From NCBI GenBank assembly GCA_029248405.1, contig JAQWJJ010000011.1, positions 1-64,000 of the forward strand: DNA of 64,000 bases. Reading direction: 5' to 3'. Below, in pieces: positions 27,582 through 36,255 of the stretch. Every line of letters begins with the position of its first letter. Position 1 is the first letter of the stretch. Made by a program: the position numbers and the translations under genes. The notes under the pieces were generated by a model. The model was not told the DNA's origin. It saw nothing but the letters and a program-made list of their open reading frames with translations, and made no database searches. The DNA comes from Flavobacteriaceae bacterium (lineage in GTDB: Bacteria > Bacteroidota > Bacteroidia > Flavobacteriales > Flavobacteriaceae).

Positions 27582-29126
27582 ATGCCCAAAGTTTACAAAG
27601 ACCATTTATTTGATTTGATTCAGTCTCTGTCGAAGTCGGAAAAACGACATTTCCGTCTTTATGCGGGCCGTTTAGAGGGAAATGATCAAGCCAAATTCAT
27701 GTTTCTTTTTGATCTTTTGGACAAGCAAATGCATTATGATGAGTCGCTTATCTTGGGGCATAAAGACATCACAAAAAAACAACTGCCGAACCTCAAGGGG
27801 CATCTCTATCGACAAATACTGATCAGTTTACGTCTTAATCCAATGCACCACAATGTGCGCGTACAGATTAGAGAGCAGCTCGATTTTGCGACGATCCTTT
27901 ATCATAAAGGACTCTATGGGCAAAGTCTCAAAATATTGGGCAGAGTCAAGCAGTTGGCTCTTGATCATGAAGAAAAAAACATGGCTTTTGAAGTCATTGA
28001 ACTAGAAAAAATCATCGAGAGCCAATACATCACACGAAGTATTGGGAATCGCTCAGATGCTTTAGTGCTGGCATCGGCGGAGTTGAGTCAGCAAAATGCT
28101 CTGGCCAGTGCATTGTCCAATCTATCGTTACAGCTTTATGGACTATTCCTCAAAAAAGGATACGTCAAGACCGATCAAGAATTTCGTGAGGTCTCTGATT
28201 TTTATGCGCAGAATTTGCCCAAGATAGCCTTCGGCCAAATGGGATTTAGGGAGAAGCTTTGGTATTACAACGCTGCATTGTGGTATCATTTCATCATTCA
28301 AGATTTCAAATCTTGTTATCGGTATGCCCTGAATTGGACCAACTTATTTTATGAACACCCTAAAATGATCGTTCTGAATCCTATCTTTTATTTGAGGGGT
28401 GCTCAATATTTGCTTGAGGCTTTATTTTACATTGGAGATGTACCACGATTCGAAAAGGCACTAATCGCCCTGGAGCAAACCATGTTGCAGAATCAATTTC
28501 CAAAGCGCGAAAATGTCCAGAGCCTCGCCTTTCTTTATGGATATGCCCACAAAATGAACCGCCATTTTATGACTGGGACATTCGAAGAGGGATTGGGGCT
28601 GATCAAACCTGTTTTAAAAGGAATTGATCGGTACCAAAACACCATAGACGAGCATCATGTAATGGTGTTTTATTATAAAATTGCCTGCCTGTATTTTGGC
28701 TGTAGAGATTATCGCCAATGCATGTACTATCTTAATAAAATCATCACTAACAAGTCTCTTGAAATGCGTGAGGATTTACTCTGCTTTTCGCGCATACTGA
28801 ATTTAGTGGCGCATTATGAAGCTGGTGAGGATTATCAGCTAGACCGATTGATCAAGAGTACTTATAAGTTTTTGATCAAAATGGAAGATCTGCACCAAGT
28901 TCAAAGAGAAATGATTGCCTTTATCCGTAATTTGGAGCATATTTACCCTCAAGACCTTAAGAAAGCCTTCCGTGATCTGCACGCCAAACTAAAGGTCTAT
29001 GAAAATGATCCCTATGAACGGCGGAGTTTTCTTTATCTGGACATACTTTCTTGGCTAAGAAGTAATATTGAAGGCAGAACTATTCCCGAAATAATTAAGG
29101 AGCGCCTGGCGCTCGCCCAAAATTAA
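27582..29126 (+). CDS. Conserved helical-repeat protein of unknown function
   Basis: A 514-residue, almost wholly alpha-helical cytoplasmic protein. It opens with DHLFDLIQSLSKSEKRHFRLYA, a start I associate with uncharacterised Bacteroidota proteins of about 500 residues. Internal helix pairs such as YHKGLYGQSLKILGRVKQLA and ACLYFGCRDYRQCMYYLNKII look like TPR repeats. No catalytic motif. A TTTTG and a TATACTTTG spaced by 18 bases lie about 70-95 bases upstream and may be its promoter. Nine bases separate it from the OsmC gene, so they are co-transcribed. Likely a scaffold, but this is inferred from the fold only. Confidence 0.8.
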   Translation: MPKVYKDHLFDLIQSLSKSEKRHFRLYAGRLEGNDQAKFMFLFDLLDKQMHYDESLILGHKDITKKQLPNLKGHLYRQILISLRLNPMHHNVRVQIREQLDFATILYHKGLYGQSLKILGRVKQLALDHEEKNMAFEVIELEKIIESQYITRSIGNRSDALVLASAELSQQNALASALSNLSLQLYGLFLKKGYVKTDQEFREVSDFYAQNLPKIAFGQMGFREKLWYYNAALWYHFIIQDFKSCYRYALNWTNLFYEHPKMIVLNPIFYLRGAQYLLEALFYIGDVPRFEKALIALEQTMLQNQFPKRENVQSLAFLYGYAHKMNRHFMTGTFEEGLGLIKPVLKGIDRYQNTIDEHHVMVFYYKIACLYFGCRDYRQCMYYLNKIITNKSLEMREDLLCFSRILNLVAHYEAGEDYQLDRLIKSTYKFLIKMEDLHQVQREMIAFIRNLEHIYPQDLKKAFRDLHAKLKVYENDPYERRSFLYLDILSWLRSNIEGRTIPEIIKERLALAQN

Positions 29127-29135
29127 TATGACACT

Positions 29136-29588
29136 ATGAAAGTTACACTCAATAGATTAAATGACGATTTTTTATTTGAAGGCCAAGGACCAAATGGTAT
29201 TCCTGTGGCCATAGACAATAAAGGCAATGATGAAATCAAGGGCGCCAGCCCCATGGAGTTACTGCTTATGGCCATAGGAGGTTGTAATGCCATTGACATT
29301 ATTTATGTGCTAAAAAAACAGCGCCAAACGGTAACATCTTATCGGGTTGATGTAGAAGGCACCCGCGGAAACTTGCACAAGGCACAACCCTTTAAGGCCG
29401 CTCATGTCTCCATTTATCTGGAAGGCCCCATTGTTCATGCCAAGGCGTTACGTGCGGCATCACTGAGCTTTGAGCAATACTGTTCCGTTTCCATGACTTT
29501 GGCTGGATCGGTAACCATTACCTATGACCTCTATGTCAATGGCATACATGTCACCCCAGAGTCGATTGCTGCTCAGGATCCTCAATAA
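29136..29588 (+). CDS. OsmC/Ohr family protein
   Basis: A 150-residue protein with the OsmC pattern: SPMELLLMAIGGCNAIDI with the first redox Cys (about residue 51) and EQYCSVSMTL with the second (about 112). These two cysteines reduce organic hydroperoxides in OsmC and Ohr. It belongs to the YhfA-like branch by length and the VSMTL motif; the actual substrate is not determined. Second gene of a three-gene unit. Confidence 0.88.
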   Translation: MKVTLNRLNDDFLFEGQGPNGIPVAIDNKGNDEIKGASPMELLLMAIGGCNAIDIIYVLKKQRQTVTSYRVDVEGTRGNLHKAQPFKAAHVSIYLEGPIVHAKALRAASLSFEQYCSVSMTLAGSVTITYDLYVNGIHVTPESIAAQDPQ

Positions 29589-29617
29589 CCACTCAAACCC
29601 ATTAAAGGGAGATCGAA

Positions 29618-30577
29618 ATGACCCTAAAGCAAGAACCACTGCCCAGCAAAACCCAGCTCATTGATGCCCAAAAGCAATTAGCGCTATGGGTGCATGACAC
29701 CCCTGTGTTGACCTCGACTTATATCAATGACCTTATCGGTGCAGAAGTTTTTTTTAAATGTGAGCAGTTGCAAAGGATGGGGGCGTTCAAAATGCGTGGC
29801 GCGGCTAAAGCCTTATTAGATCTGTCCATGGGGCAGCGGGCCATGGGAGTGGTGACGCATTCATCGGGTAATTTTGGGCAGGCCTTGGCCTTGGCCGCTA
29901 AGATGATGGACGTGACGGCCTACATCGTTATGCCCGACCAAACGCCTCAGGTCAAAAAATCTGCTGTTCGGGATTATGGTGCTCAAGTCACGGAATGTGC
30001 TTCTACGATCGACGCAAGAATTGCTGCAACCCAACTCATCGCCTCCAAGACAGGAGCAACCATCCTGCACCCTTCTAATGATTTGTCGGTCATTATTGGC
30101 CATGCAACAGCCGCCATGGAGTTGTTGGATTGTATTGATGGATTGGACCATATTGTAGCCCCTGTAGGTGGTGGTGGACTGCTGGCTGGCACGGCTTTGG
30201 CCTGTCATCATTTTGGTCATCAGTGCACATGTCTCGGCGCAGAGCCCATTGAAGTCAATGATGCTTTTCGCTCCTTACAGTCTGGAAAAATTGAAAGTAA
30301 TGCCCAAACTAATACCATTGCTGACGGTTTGAAAACACAATTAGGTGATGTTAATTTCCCCATCATTCAAGCCCTCGTTCAGCGCATTGATTGTGTCAGT
30401 GAAACCGAAATCATCCATGCGATGCGATTGATTTATGAACGCATGAAGCTGGTGGTAGAGCCCTCGAGTGCAGTAGCCTTGGCTGCTTTAGTCAAGCATC
30501 CTGAAAGGTTCCAAGGCAAGCGTGTAGGTGTGATCCTGTCTGGAGGCAATGTTGACTTGTCAGATTTGCCTTTTTAG
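29618..30577 (+). CDS. Threonine dehydratase / serine racemase-like PLP enzyme
   Basis: A 319-residue fold-type II PLP enzyme. The Schiff-base Lys is K58 in GAFKMRGA, SSGNFGQA binds the substrate carboxylate, APVGGGGLLAG binds the phosphate and SGGNVD closes the site. It has no C-terminal ACT domain, so it resembles catabolic threonine dehydratase or serine racemase rather than the allosteric biosynthetic IlvA. Its location one operon downstream of ilvDBNC suggests it could supply 2-oxobutyrate for isoleucine; serine racemisation or deamination is the alternative. Confidence 0.85.
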   Translation: MTLKQEPLPSKTQLIDAQKQLALWVHDTPVLTSTYINDLIGAEVFFKCEQLQRMGAFKMRGAAKALLDLSMGQRAMGVVTHSSGNFGQALALAAKMMDVTAYIVMPDQTPQVKKSAVRDYGAQVTECASTIDARIAATQLIASKTGATILHPSNDLSVIIGHATAAMELLDCIDGLDHIVAPVGGGGLLAGTALACHHFGHQCTCLGAEPIEVNDAFRSLQSGKIESNAQTNTIADGLKTQLGDVNFPIIQALVQRIDCVSETEIIHAMRLIYERMKLVVEPSSAVALAALVKHPERFQGKRVGVILSGGNVDLSDLPF

Positions 30578-30638
30578 TGGCATGCCCTGAGCAGGTTATT
30601 CATTGAGTTGAGGTCTTGAGCGGCATATATTATTGTAG

Positions 30639-30646
30639 TATATTTG
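30639..30646 (+). promoter_or_regulatory. Promoter -7 box for the PagL-like gene
   Basis: TATATTTG fits TAnnTTTG; a TTG at 30616-30618 lies 20 bases upstream as -33 element. The start codon follows after 16 bases. Confidence 0.65.
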
Positions 30647-30662
30647 GTGGCTCGAAAAATCT

Positions 30663-31772
30663 ATGAAGAAGTTTGTTTTCCTGATAGGGCTCGTATTGGT
30701 GAGTCAGGCAGCCCTTTGTCAAAAAAGAGAGCTCAAGCCTGTTGCTATTGAATTGGATTATTTTTATGGCAGTATTTTGGAACACAACTCAGATATTGCG
30801 CACCTGATTACTGGGCATGCATCAGGTTTCAACCTGGTGTTCAATCGCAAGACTTATGGGCACAATGAATGGGAAAGTCGGTACAATTATCCTGACTGGG
30901 GATTTACCTTCAATTATCAAGATCTAGGCAATGAGTATTTGGGCAAAAACTACGGACTTTATGGCCATTTCAACTGGTATTTTTGGAAGAGGCAACTGCG
31001 CCTGGGTATTGGTCAAGGTGTCGCACTTGCGGGCAATCCATACGACCCAGAAACCAATTACCAGAACACGGCTTATGGCAGTCGTTTCTTAAGCACAACT
31101 TTTATCAAGTTCAACCTCATTAAAGAAAACGTTTATAGGGGTCTAGGTTTTCGTTTGGGAACGGGTATCATTCATTACTCTAACGCGAATTTCAAGGCGC
31201 CAAACAACAGTACCAACACATTATACTTTTCTGCGGGCATGTCTTATCAAAGTCAGGAGGGTGTGATTGTAACGCGCCATTCTCATGGAGATTGGCCAAG
31301 TGAGTTTTATAAAGAGCCCATCAAAGTCAATGCGGTTTTTCGCACAGGACTCAATGAGGCAGATGTCATTGGCCTTGGTCAATACCCCTTTTATGTCTTT
31401 TCATTTTTTGCCGACAAACGGATCAATTACAAAAGTACCGTTCAGGTAGGTGTAGATTTTTTCTTTTCTGATTTTTTGATTCATTTGATCCGTTACCGAG
31501 AATCTGCCTTTCCGGGTGATGGTATAGAACCTGGTTTAGATTATCGCAGAATAGGTGTATTTTTAGGTCATGAATTTAGGTTCAGGCGTAACGCATTTGT
31601 ATCACAACTAGGGCGTTATTTTTACTGGCCATATGAATTTGAAAATAGAATTTATAATCGTTTGGGACTCAAACGCTATTTTTTCAACGACAAACTTTTT
31701 ACTGCCATAACCCTTAAGGCCCACTGGGCCAAAGCAGAAGCAGTTGAGTTTGGTATTGGTATCAGAATATGA
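30663..31772 (+). CDS. PagL-like lipid A 3-O-deacylase (acyloxyacyl hydrolase family)
   Basis: A 369-residue outer-membrane beta-barrel protein with a cleavable signal peptide (cleavage about after ALC or Q20). Aromatic-rich beta strands alternate through the sequence and it ends in a terminal strand (AVEFGIGIRI). The catalytic pair of PagL is visible in IIHYSNANF, H171 and S173, with N174 following. PagL removes a 3-linked acyl chain from lipid A in the outer membrane. It is roughly twice the length of Pseudomonas PagL, as in other Bacteroidota members. It overlaps the next gene by ATGA. Confidence 0.8.
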   Translation: MKKFVFLIGLVLVSQAALCQKRELKPVAIELDYFYGSILEHNSDIAHLITGHASGFNLVFNRKTYGHNEWESRYNYPDWGFTFNYQDLGNEYLGKNYGLYGHFNWYFWKRQLRLGIGQGVALAGNPYDPETNYQNTAYGSRFLSTTFIKFNLIKENVYRGLGFRLGTGIIHYSNANFKAPNNSTNTLYFSAGMSYQSQEGVIVTRHSHGDWPSEFYKEPIKVNAVFRTGLNEADVIGLGQYPFYVFSFFADKRINYKSTVQVGVDFFFSDFLIHLIRYRESAFPGDGIEPGLDYRRIGVFLGHEFRFRRNAFVSQLGRYFYWPYEFENRIYNRLGLKRYFFNDKLFTAITLKAHWAKAEAVEFGIGIRI

Positions 31773-32539
31773 GCATGGGACAAAACATAAAGATTGTAGG
31801 CGGGCTATTGGCCCTCATGTTATTTGGCTGTGACAGTCAAAATGCGTGGGATTGTGTTCAATCGGCAGGGCCCATTGTTCAAAAAGAATTTTCTGTAGAA
31901 CAATTCAAGAAAATCATCATTTGGAATAGGGTCCAGCTTATTTTTTCCTCTGGGACACAGCGGCGGGTTGTGGTCGAAACGGGTGAAAATTTGATGAACG
32001 AGATTTTAGTTCGAGTTGAAGACAGTATTTTAAAAGTCAGTGACCGCAATAGTTGTAATTTTACACGGGAATATGGCATCACCAAGGTTTATGTCACAGC
32101 ACCAGTGGATTCTTTAGAGATCCGATCTAGTTCGGGCTTGCCGGTGATCGGCCAAGGGCCAATCACTTTCAAGAAATTGACCCTGGTTTCTGAAGACCGT
32201 GAACAGGATGGTGAATTTCATGTTGATGGCGATTTCATTATAGATGAATTGGATGTCACCCAGTTGATCATTTTCGCAAATGGTACATCAAAGTTCTTTT
32301 TGAAGGGCCGTACCAATAGCGCCAACATTGGTCTTTACGACGGCGATACCCGGGTAGAAGCACCGGAGCTTGAAATCAGGAATCTTTATTTGTTCCACCG
32401 CAGTACCAATAAAATGATTGTTGCGCCGACCAATCGCATTCAGGGCAGTATTGTTGGTATTGGCGATGTTATTTGTCTGACCAGACCGCCTTTGGAGTTT
32501 GTCGAGGAAACTTTTACCGGGCAGCTCATTTTTCAATAG
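31769..32539 (+). CDS. Head-GIN (DUF2807) domain lipoprotein
   Basis: A 256-residue lipoprotein (lipobox LMLFGC) whose mature part is a repetitive beta-helix-like domain: the FKKIIIWNRVQLIFSSG opening, VVVETGENLMNEILVRVED, then repeated short strands with SLEIRSSSG and ANIGLYDGD. This is the putative auto-transporter adhesin head GIN domain widespread in Bacteroidota; function unknown. The ATGA overlap with the PagL-like gene suggests both act on the envelope. Confidence 0.82.
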   Translation: MSMGQNIKIVGGLLALMLFGCDSQNAWDCVQSAGPIVQKEFSVEQFKKIIIWNRVQLIFSSGTQRRVVVETGENLMNEILVRVEDSILKVSDRNSCNFTREYGITKVYVTAPVDSLEIRSSSGLPVIGQGPITFKKLTLVSEDREQDGEFHVDGDFIIDELDVTQLIIFANGTSKFFLKGRTNSANIGLYDGDTRVEAPELEIRNLYLFHRSTNKMIVAPTNRIQGSIVGIGDVICLTRPPLEFVEETFTGQLIFQ

Positions 32540-32674
32540 TTACTCTGTTCTTTTGCCAGATCAAATTTGATGTGCGACTTGGTTTTCAAGGGGCTATCTT
32601 GTGTGCAAATAATTGGAGAAACATTTTATTAATCTTGTGAGAACCCTTACTTTAGCTTTAGAAATTGAACAACA

Positions 32675-32740
32675 ATGCACTATCTCATCCAGAAGTTTTA
32701 CTTTTTTTATTTTACAAAATTTCCCTGGGCTTGTGTTTAG
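32675..32740 (+). CDS. Phe/Tyr-rich leader peptide of the pheA operon
   Basis: A 21-codon frame, ATG to TAG, contains five Phe, three Tyr and one Trp codon; the core reads KFYFFYFTKFPW. This is the composition of attenuation leader peptides such as PheL. It lies 76 bases before prephenate dehydratase and is followed by a terminator hairpin with a competing antiterminator (listed separately). Its role is to sense charged tRNA-Phe and tRNA-Tyr through ribosome stalling, not to make a functional protein. Confidence 0.85.
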   Translation: MHYLIQKFYFFYFTKFPWACV

Positions 32741-32790
32741 TGACCGAAACATATTTTAATTAGCCCGGAAGTGTTTTCCGGGTTTTTTTT
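32725..32790 (+). promoter_or_regulatory. Transcription attenuator of the pheA operon
   Basis: Two exclusive structures are visible. The terminator is CCCGGAA (32764-32770) with TTCCGGG (32776-32782), loop of 5, then eight Ts. The antiterminator is CTGGGCT (32725-32731, inside the last leader codons) with AGCCCGG (32762-32768), 7 pairs with one G-T. A further CCAG (32689-32692) can pair with CTGG and would free the terminator. Ribosome stalling at Phe/Tyr codons leaves CTGGGCT free for the antiterminator; translation to the stop covers it and allows termination. Confidence 0.85.
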
Positions 32791-32815
32791 ATGAACCAAT
32801 TAGAATGAAAAGTCC

Positions 32816-33688
32816 ATGACAATCGCGATCCCTGGTATAGAAAGTTCATTCCACGATTTGGCTGTTCGCGCCCTGTTTCCAGAAAGGCCGGTGAACTTGC
32901 TTTTTAGATCTTCTTTTGATGCGGTGACCCAGGCCATCACAGAGGGTAACGCTGATTTTGGTGTTCTGGCGATAGAGAATTCTATTGCAGGATCGATTCT
33001 GACCAACTACAATCTTATTGAGAGTGGAGCATTTGAAATTTATGATGAAGTATTCCTCAATATTCAGATGTTTCTGATGGCCTTGCCCTCGGCGGAGTTA
33101 TCGGATATAACAGAGGTCCATTCTCATCCTGTAGCACTGCTCCAATGTCGTGATTATCTGCGCTGCTTTGAAAGGCCCTTGAAGGTCATAGAAGGTCGTG
33201 ATACCGCAACAGAGGCCCAGCGCATTGTTATGGAACAACTTAACGGGGTTGCTGCCATTGCCGGTGAAGAAGTGGCCGAGCGCTATGGGCTCAAAATATT
33301 AGACCAACACATCCAAGACATCAAAAACAACCAAACCAGATTTGTTTTGATCGGGCCTTCGGGACTCAGTACGCAAAAAGAACTCAACAAGGCCAGCATC
33401 AAGTTTCAACTCGGACATGAAATTGGGTCATTGAGTAAAGCCTTGTCAGTTCTGAGTGACCATGACATTAATTTGACCAAAATACAATCATTACCTGTTC
33501 TAGGTGCTTCTTGGCGTTATGCTTTTTTTGTTGACGTCACGTTTAAAAATGTCCTTGACTTTGAAAAAGCCATAGAAGCATTAAAGCCACATCTGAAAAA
33601 TTTCAAACAACTGGGCGTATATGCCACTAATCATAAAAATACCCCCAGTAGATTAATACATGACTCAAATGACACATACCAACACTAA
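32816..33688 (+). CDS. pheA: Prephenate dehydratase
   Basis: A 290-residue enzyme making phenylpyruvate from prephenate. The catalytic domain (1-180) has the AIENSIAGSI motif and NNQTRFVLIG with the catalytic Thr-Arg-Phe; the C-terminal ACT domain (about 195-275) starts FQLGHEIGSLSKALSVLSDHDINLTKIQS and binds phenylalanine as inhibitor (the ESR-type site is here KIQS). There is no chorismate mutase domain in this protein; it is on the next gene. The start ATG lies 25 bases after the attenuator T-run, so the gene is under attenuation control. Confidence 0.94.
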   Translation: MTIAIPGIESSFHDLAVRALFPERPVNLLFRSSFDAVTQAITEGNADFGVLAIENSIAGSILTNYNLIESGAFEIYDEVFLNIQMFLMALPSAELSDITEVHSHPVALLQCRDYLRCFERPLKVIEGRDTATEAQRIVMEQLNGVAAIAGEEVAERYGLKILDQHIQDIKNNQTRFVLIGPSGLSTQKELNKASIKFQLGHEIGSLSKALSVLSDHDINLTKIQSLPVLGASWRYAFFVDVTFKNVLDFEKAIEALKPHLKNFKQLGVYATNHKNTPSRLIHDSNDTYQH

Positions 33689-34757
33689 GGCACGGACTTG
33701 GCTCGATAATATGGGACTTCAACATCCTCTAGTCATCGCAGGGCCATGCAGTGCAGAGACAGAAGAGCAGCTCCTGACTATTGCGCACGGACTCAAAAAA
33801 ACCAAAACCACCATTTTGCGGGCAGGATTATGGAAACCAAGGACCAGGCCAGGGAATTTTGAGGGGGTGGGCGCTCTTGGATTACCATGGCTGAAGCGCG
33901 CAAAGGAAGAAACAGGGCTATTGACCACAACTGAGGTGGCGCATCCGCATCACGTCGAATTAGCACTCCAACATGATGTCGATATTTTATGGATCGGCGC
34001 CCGAACGACCGTCTCACCTTTTATTGTGCAAGATCTTGCCGATGCCCTTCAAGGAACGGACAAGATAGTTTTGGTTAAGAACCCCGTCAACCCGGATTTA
34101 GCCCTTTGGATGGGGGCCATTGAGCGATTTGAAAAATCTGGAATCTCTCAATTGGGCGCGATCCACCGTGGTTTTTCTTCGTACGAAAAACACAAATACC
34201 GTAATACACCCGAGTGGCAAATTGCTATTGATTTTCAATCGCGTTGTGCGGATGTGCCATTGATTGTGGACCCCTCTCATATGGGGGGCAGAAGGGACCT
34301 TATTTTTGACTTGTCTCAGACTGCTCTGGATTTGAATTATGATGGATTAATGATTGAATCTCATCACCAGCCGGATTTGGCCTGGAGTGATGCTGCCCAA
34401 CAAGTCACCCCAGGGGCTTTGCATGAAATCATTACCGCTTTGCGCATCAGAAAGCCCCAGGGCGATGCTCAAGAGTTTCAAATTCAGCTAGATGCGTTGC
34501 GTACTCAAATTGATCTTTCAGACCGACAGATCATTGAAACCTTGGGCCGTCGCATGAAAATAGCCAGTCAGATTGGTCAATTAAAGCAAGATAATAATGT
34601 GGCTATACTGCAGTCGGATCGTTGGTATGCCATCTTAGAGCAGATGATTCATGAAGGGACACAATTGGGCCTTAGTGAAGAATTTGTTCAAAAGCTTTTT
34701 AAAGCGATCCACCAAGAATCCATCAATCAACAGAAATCTATAGGGTTGCAAAAGTGA
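33660..34757 (+). CDS. DAHP synthase fused to chorismate mutase
   Basis: A 365-residue bifunctional enzyme. The N-terminal domain (about 12-265) is a type I-beta DAHP synthase: AGPCSAE, LRAGLWKPRTRPGNFEGVG, and IVDPSHMGGRR with metal ligands. The C-terminal domain (about 275-360) is an AroQ chorismate mutase: LDALRTQIDLSDRQIIETLGRRMKIA. It thus catalyses the entry step of aromatic synthesis and the branch to prephenate. The first 29 bases overlap pheA. The architecture is the one known from Bacteroidota and some Gram-positives, where the mutase domain gives prephenate-mediated feedback. Confidence 0.95.
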   Translation: MTQMTHTNTKARTWLDNMGLQHPLVIAGPCSAETEEQLLTIAHGLKKTKTTILRAGLWKPRTRPGNFEGVGALGLPWLKRAKEETGLLTTTEVAHPHHVELALQHDVDILWIGARTTVSPFIVQDLADALQGTDKIVLVKNPVNPDLALWMGAIERFEKSGISQLGAIHRGFSSYEKHKYRNTPEWQIAIDFQSRCADVPLIVDPSHMGGRRDLIFDLSQTALDLNYDGLMIESHHQPDLAWSDAAQQVTPGALHEIITALRIRKPQGDAQEFQIQLDALRTQIDLSDRQIIETLGRRMKIASQIGQLKQDNNVAILQSDRWYAILEQMIHEGTQLGLSEEFVQKLFKAIHQESINQQKSIGLQK

Positions 34758-34818
34758 TCAGGGCAAAACTTGCGGCGTCGCTTTGGTGCAAGATGCTGTA
34801 AATATTGTTTTTAGGCGC

Positions 34819-34826
34819 TATGTTTG
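34819..34826 (+). promoter_or_regulatory. Promoter -7 box for rsgA
   Basis: TATGTTTG fits TAnnTTTG. It lies downstream of an upstream in-frame ATG-like start at 34805 and 27 bases before the ATG at 34853, which supports the latter as the true start. Confidence 0.5.
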
Positions 34827-34852
34827 ATCGAAATTTCGGATTTTTGCGATAC

Positions 34853-35803
34853 ATGAAAGGGACTGTTTATAAATCTACGGGGAGTTGGTATAGCGTTAAG
34901 GCGGAATCTGGAGCGTTCTATGCCTGTAGGATCAAAGGTAAATTTCGACTTGAAGGCATCAAAAGTACCAATCCAATTGCAACGGGTGATCATGTGACTT
35001 TTAGTATTGACCAACAAGGAGATCAGGCCCAAGGAGTGATTACTGCCATAGCGCCCAGGGACAATTATATCATCCGGAAATCAGTCAATTTATCCAAGCA
35101 AACCCATATCATTGCCGCAAATATTGATGTCGCATTTTTATTGATCACGCCAAATAATCCAGTAACAACGACTGCATTTATCGATCGCTTTTTGGTCACG
35201 GCTGAAGCCTATCACATCAAATGTGTATTGCTGTTTAACAAAACCGATGATTATGACAACGATTCTTTGGATGAGGTGAAATACTTGGCCGCACTGTATC
35301 GCTCTATTGGTTATGAATGCCTCGGTATCTCTGCCAAAACAGGAAAAAATATTGATCAAGTAAAAGCTCTGATGAAAAATAAAGTCTCGATGTTCTCAGG
35401 ACATAGTGGCGTGGGAAAGTCAACTTTGGTCAACGCCTTAGCGCCCAACTTGGCGCTGCGTACGTCAGAAATATCCTTGCAGCATGCCCAGGGCCAACAC
35501 ACCACGACATTTGCTGAAATGTTTGATTTACCTTTTGGTGCACAAATCATAGACACGCCGGGAATCAAGGGTTTTGGCTTAGTGGCGATTGACAACCACG
35601 AGCTTTCCGCGTACTTCCCTGAGTTTTTCGCCTTAAAGGATCAATGTAAGTTTAATAATTGTCTGCATGTCAATGAACCAAATTGTGCCATCAAAAATGC
35701 GCTTGAAAAAGACGAACTTGCTTGGTCTCGGTACAAAAGTTATTTGCAAATAATGGAGGGCGACGATCAAGTGTACCGCAAAGACCAGCATCAAGAAATA
35801 TGA
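34853..35803 (+). CDS. rsgA: Ribosome small-subunit GTPase RsgA
   Basis: A 316-residue circularly permuted GTPase for late 30S assembly. An OB fold comes first (about 1-75), then the GTPase motifs in permuted order: NKTD (G4) precedes GHSGVGKSTLVNAL (G1) and DTPG (G3). The C-terminal zinc site CKFNNCLHVNEPNC is complete. The ATG at 34853 was chosen over an upstream in-frame start because the promoter lies in between and the OB fold begins there. It overlaps dtd by ATGA. Confidence 0.95.
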   Translation: MKGTVYKSTGSWYSVKAESGAFYACRIKGKFRLEGIKSTNPIATGDHVTFSIDQQGDQAQGVITAIAPRDNYIIRKSVNLSKQTHIIAANIDVAFLLITPNNPVTTTAFIDRFLVTAEAYHIKCVLLFNKTDDYDNDSLDEVKYLAALYRSIGYECLGISAKTGKNIDQVKALMKNKVSMFSGHSGVGKSTLVNALAPNLALRTSEISLQHAQGQHTTTFAEMFDLPFGAQIIDTPGIKGFGLVAIDNHELSAYFPEFFALKDQCKFNNCLHVNEPNCAIKNALEKDELAWSRYKSYLQIMEGDDQVYRKDQHQEI

Positions 35804-36252
35804 AGGCGATTATCCAAAGAGTGAGGAGCGCTTCTGTTGTGGTGGATGGGCAAAACATCGCCAAAATTGGCCATGGACTTTTGGTATTGCTTGGGGTGAC
35901 CCATCAGGATACTCAAGATGATGTGGAGTGGTTGAGTAAAAAAATCAGCCAGATGCGTATTTTTTCGGATCTTAAAGGTCAAATGAATGCTTCGGTACAA
36001 GATATTGACGGAGGACTCCTAGTGGTCAGTCAGTTCACCTTAATGGCGAGCACTAATAAAGGGAACAGACCTTCTTTTTTAGATGCAGCGCGACCAGAAT
36101 GGGCAATGGAGCTTTATGAGCGCTTTGTAAAGCAACTCAGTCTCGAGGCCAAACGCCGGGTAGAGACAGGAGTCTTCGGTGCTGATATGGCAGTAGAGTT
36201 GATTAATGATGGTCCAGTAACCATTATTTTAGACAGTAAAGTTAAAGTGTAA
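35800..36252 (+). CDS. dtd: D-aminoacyl-tRNA deacylase
   Basis: A 150-residue enzyme that removes D-amino acids from tRNA. Both DTD signatures are present: VVSQFTLMA (about 74-82) and, near the C-terminus, NDGPVTIIL (the GPxT motif). Length is the family standard. The ATG at 35800, inside the rsgA stop, was preferred to the longer frame from 35722, which would add 26 residues of rsgA shadow. Confidence 0.95.
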   Translation: MKAIIQRVRSASVVVDGQNIAKIGHGLLVLLGVTHQDTQDDVEWLSKKISQMRIFSDLKGQMNASVQDIDGGLLVVSQFTLMASTNKGNRPSFLDAARPEWAMELYERFVKQLSLEAKRRVETGVFGADMAVELINDGPVTIILDSKVKV

Positions 36253-36255
36253 ATT

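Noticed and set aside
27404-27589. A 61-codon minus-strand frame between the ilv terminator and the helical-repeat gene
   Set aside because: It covers the likely promoter and start of the plus-strand gene and has no family resemblance. It could be real only if conserved in relatives.
32560-32571. Perfect palindrome ATCAAATTTGAT downstream of the head-GIN gene
   Set aside because: Composed mainly of A and T and expected by chance at this length; no promoter nearby that it would clearly control.
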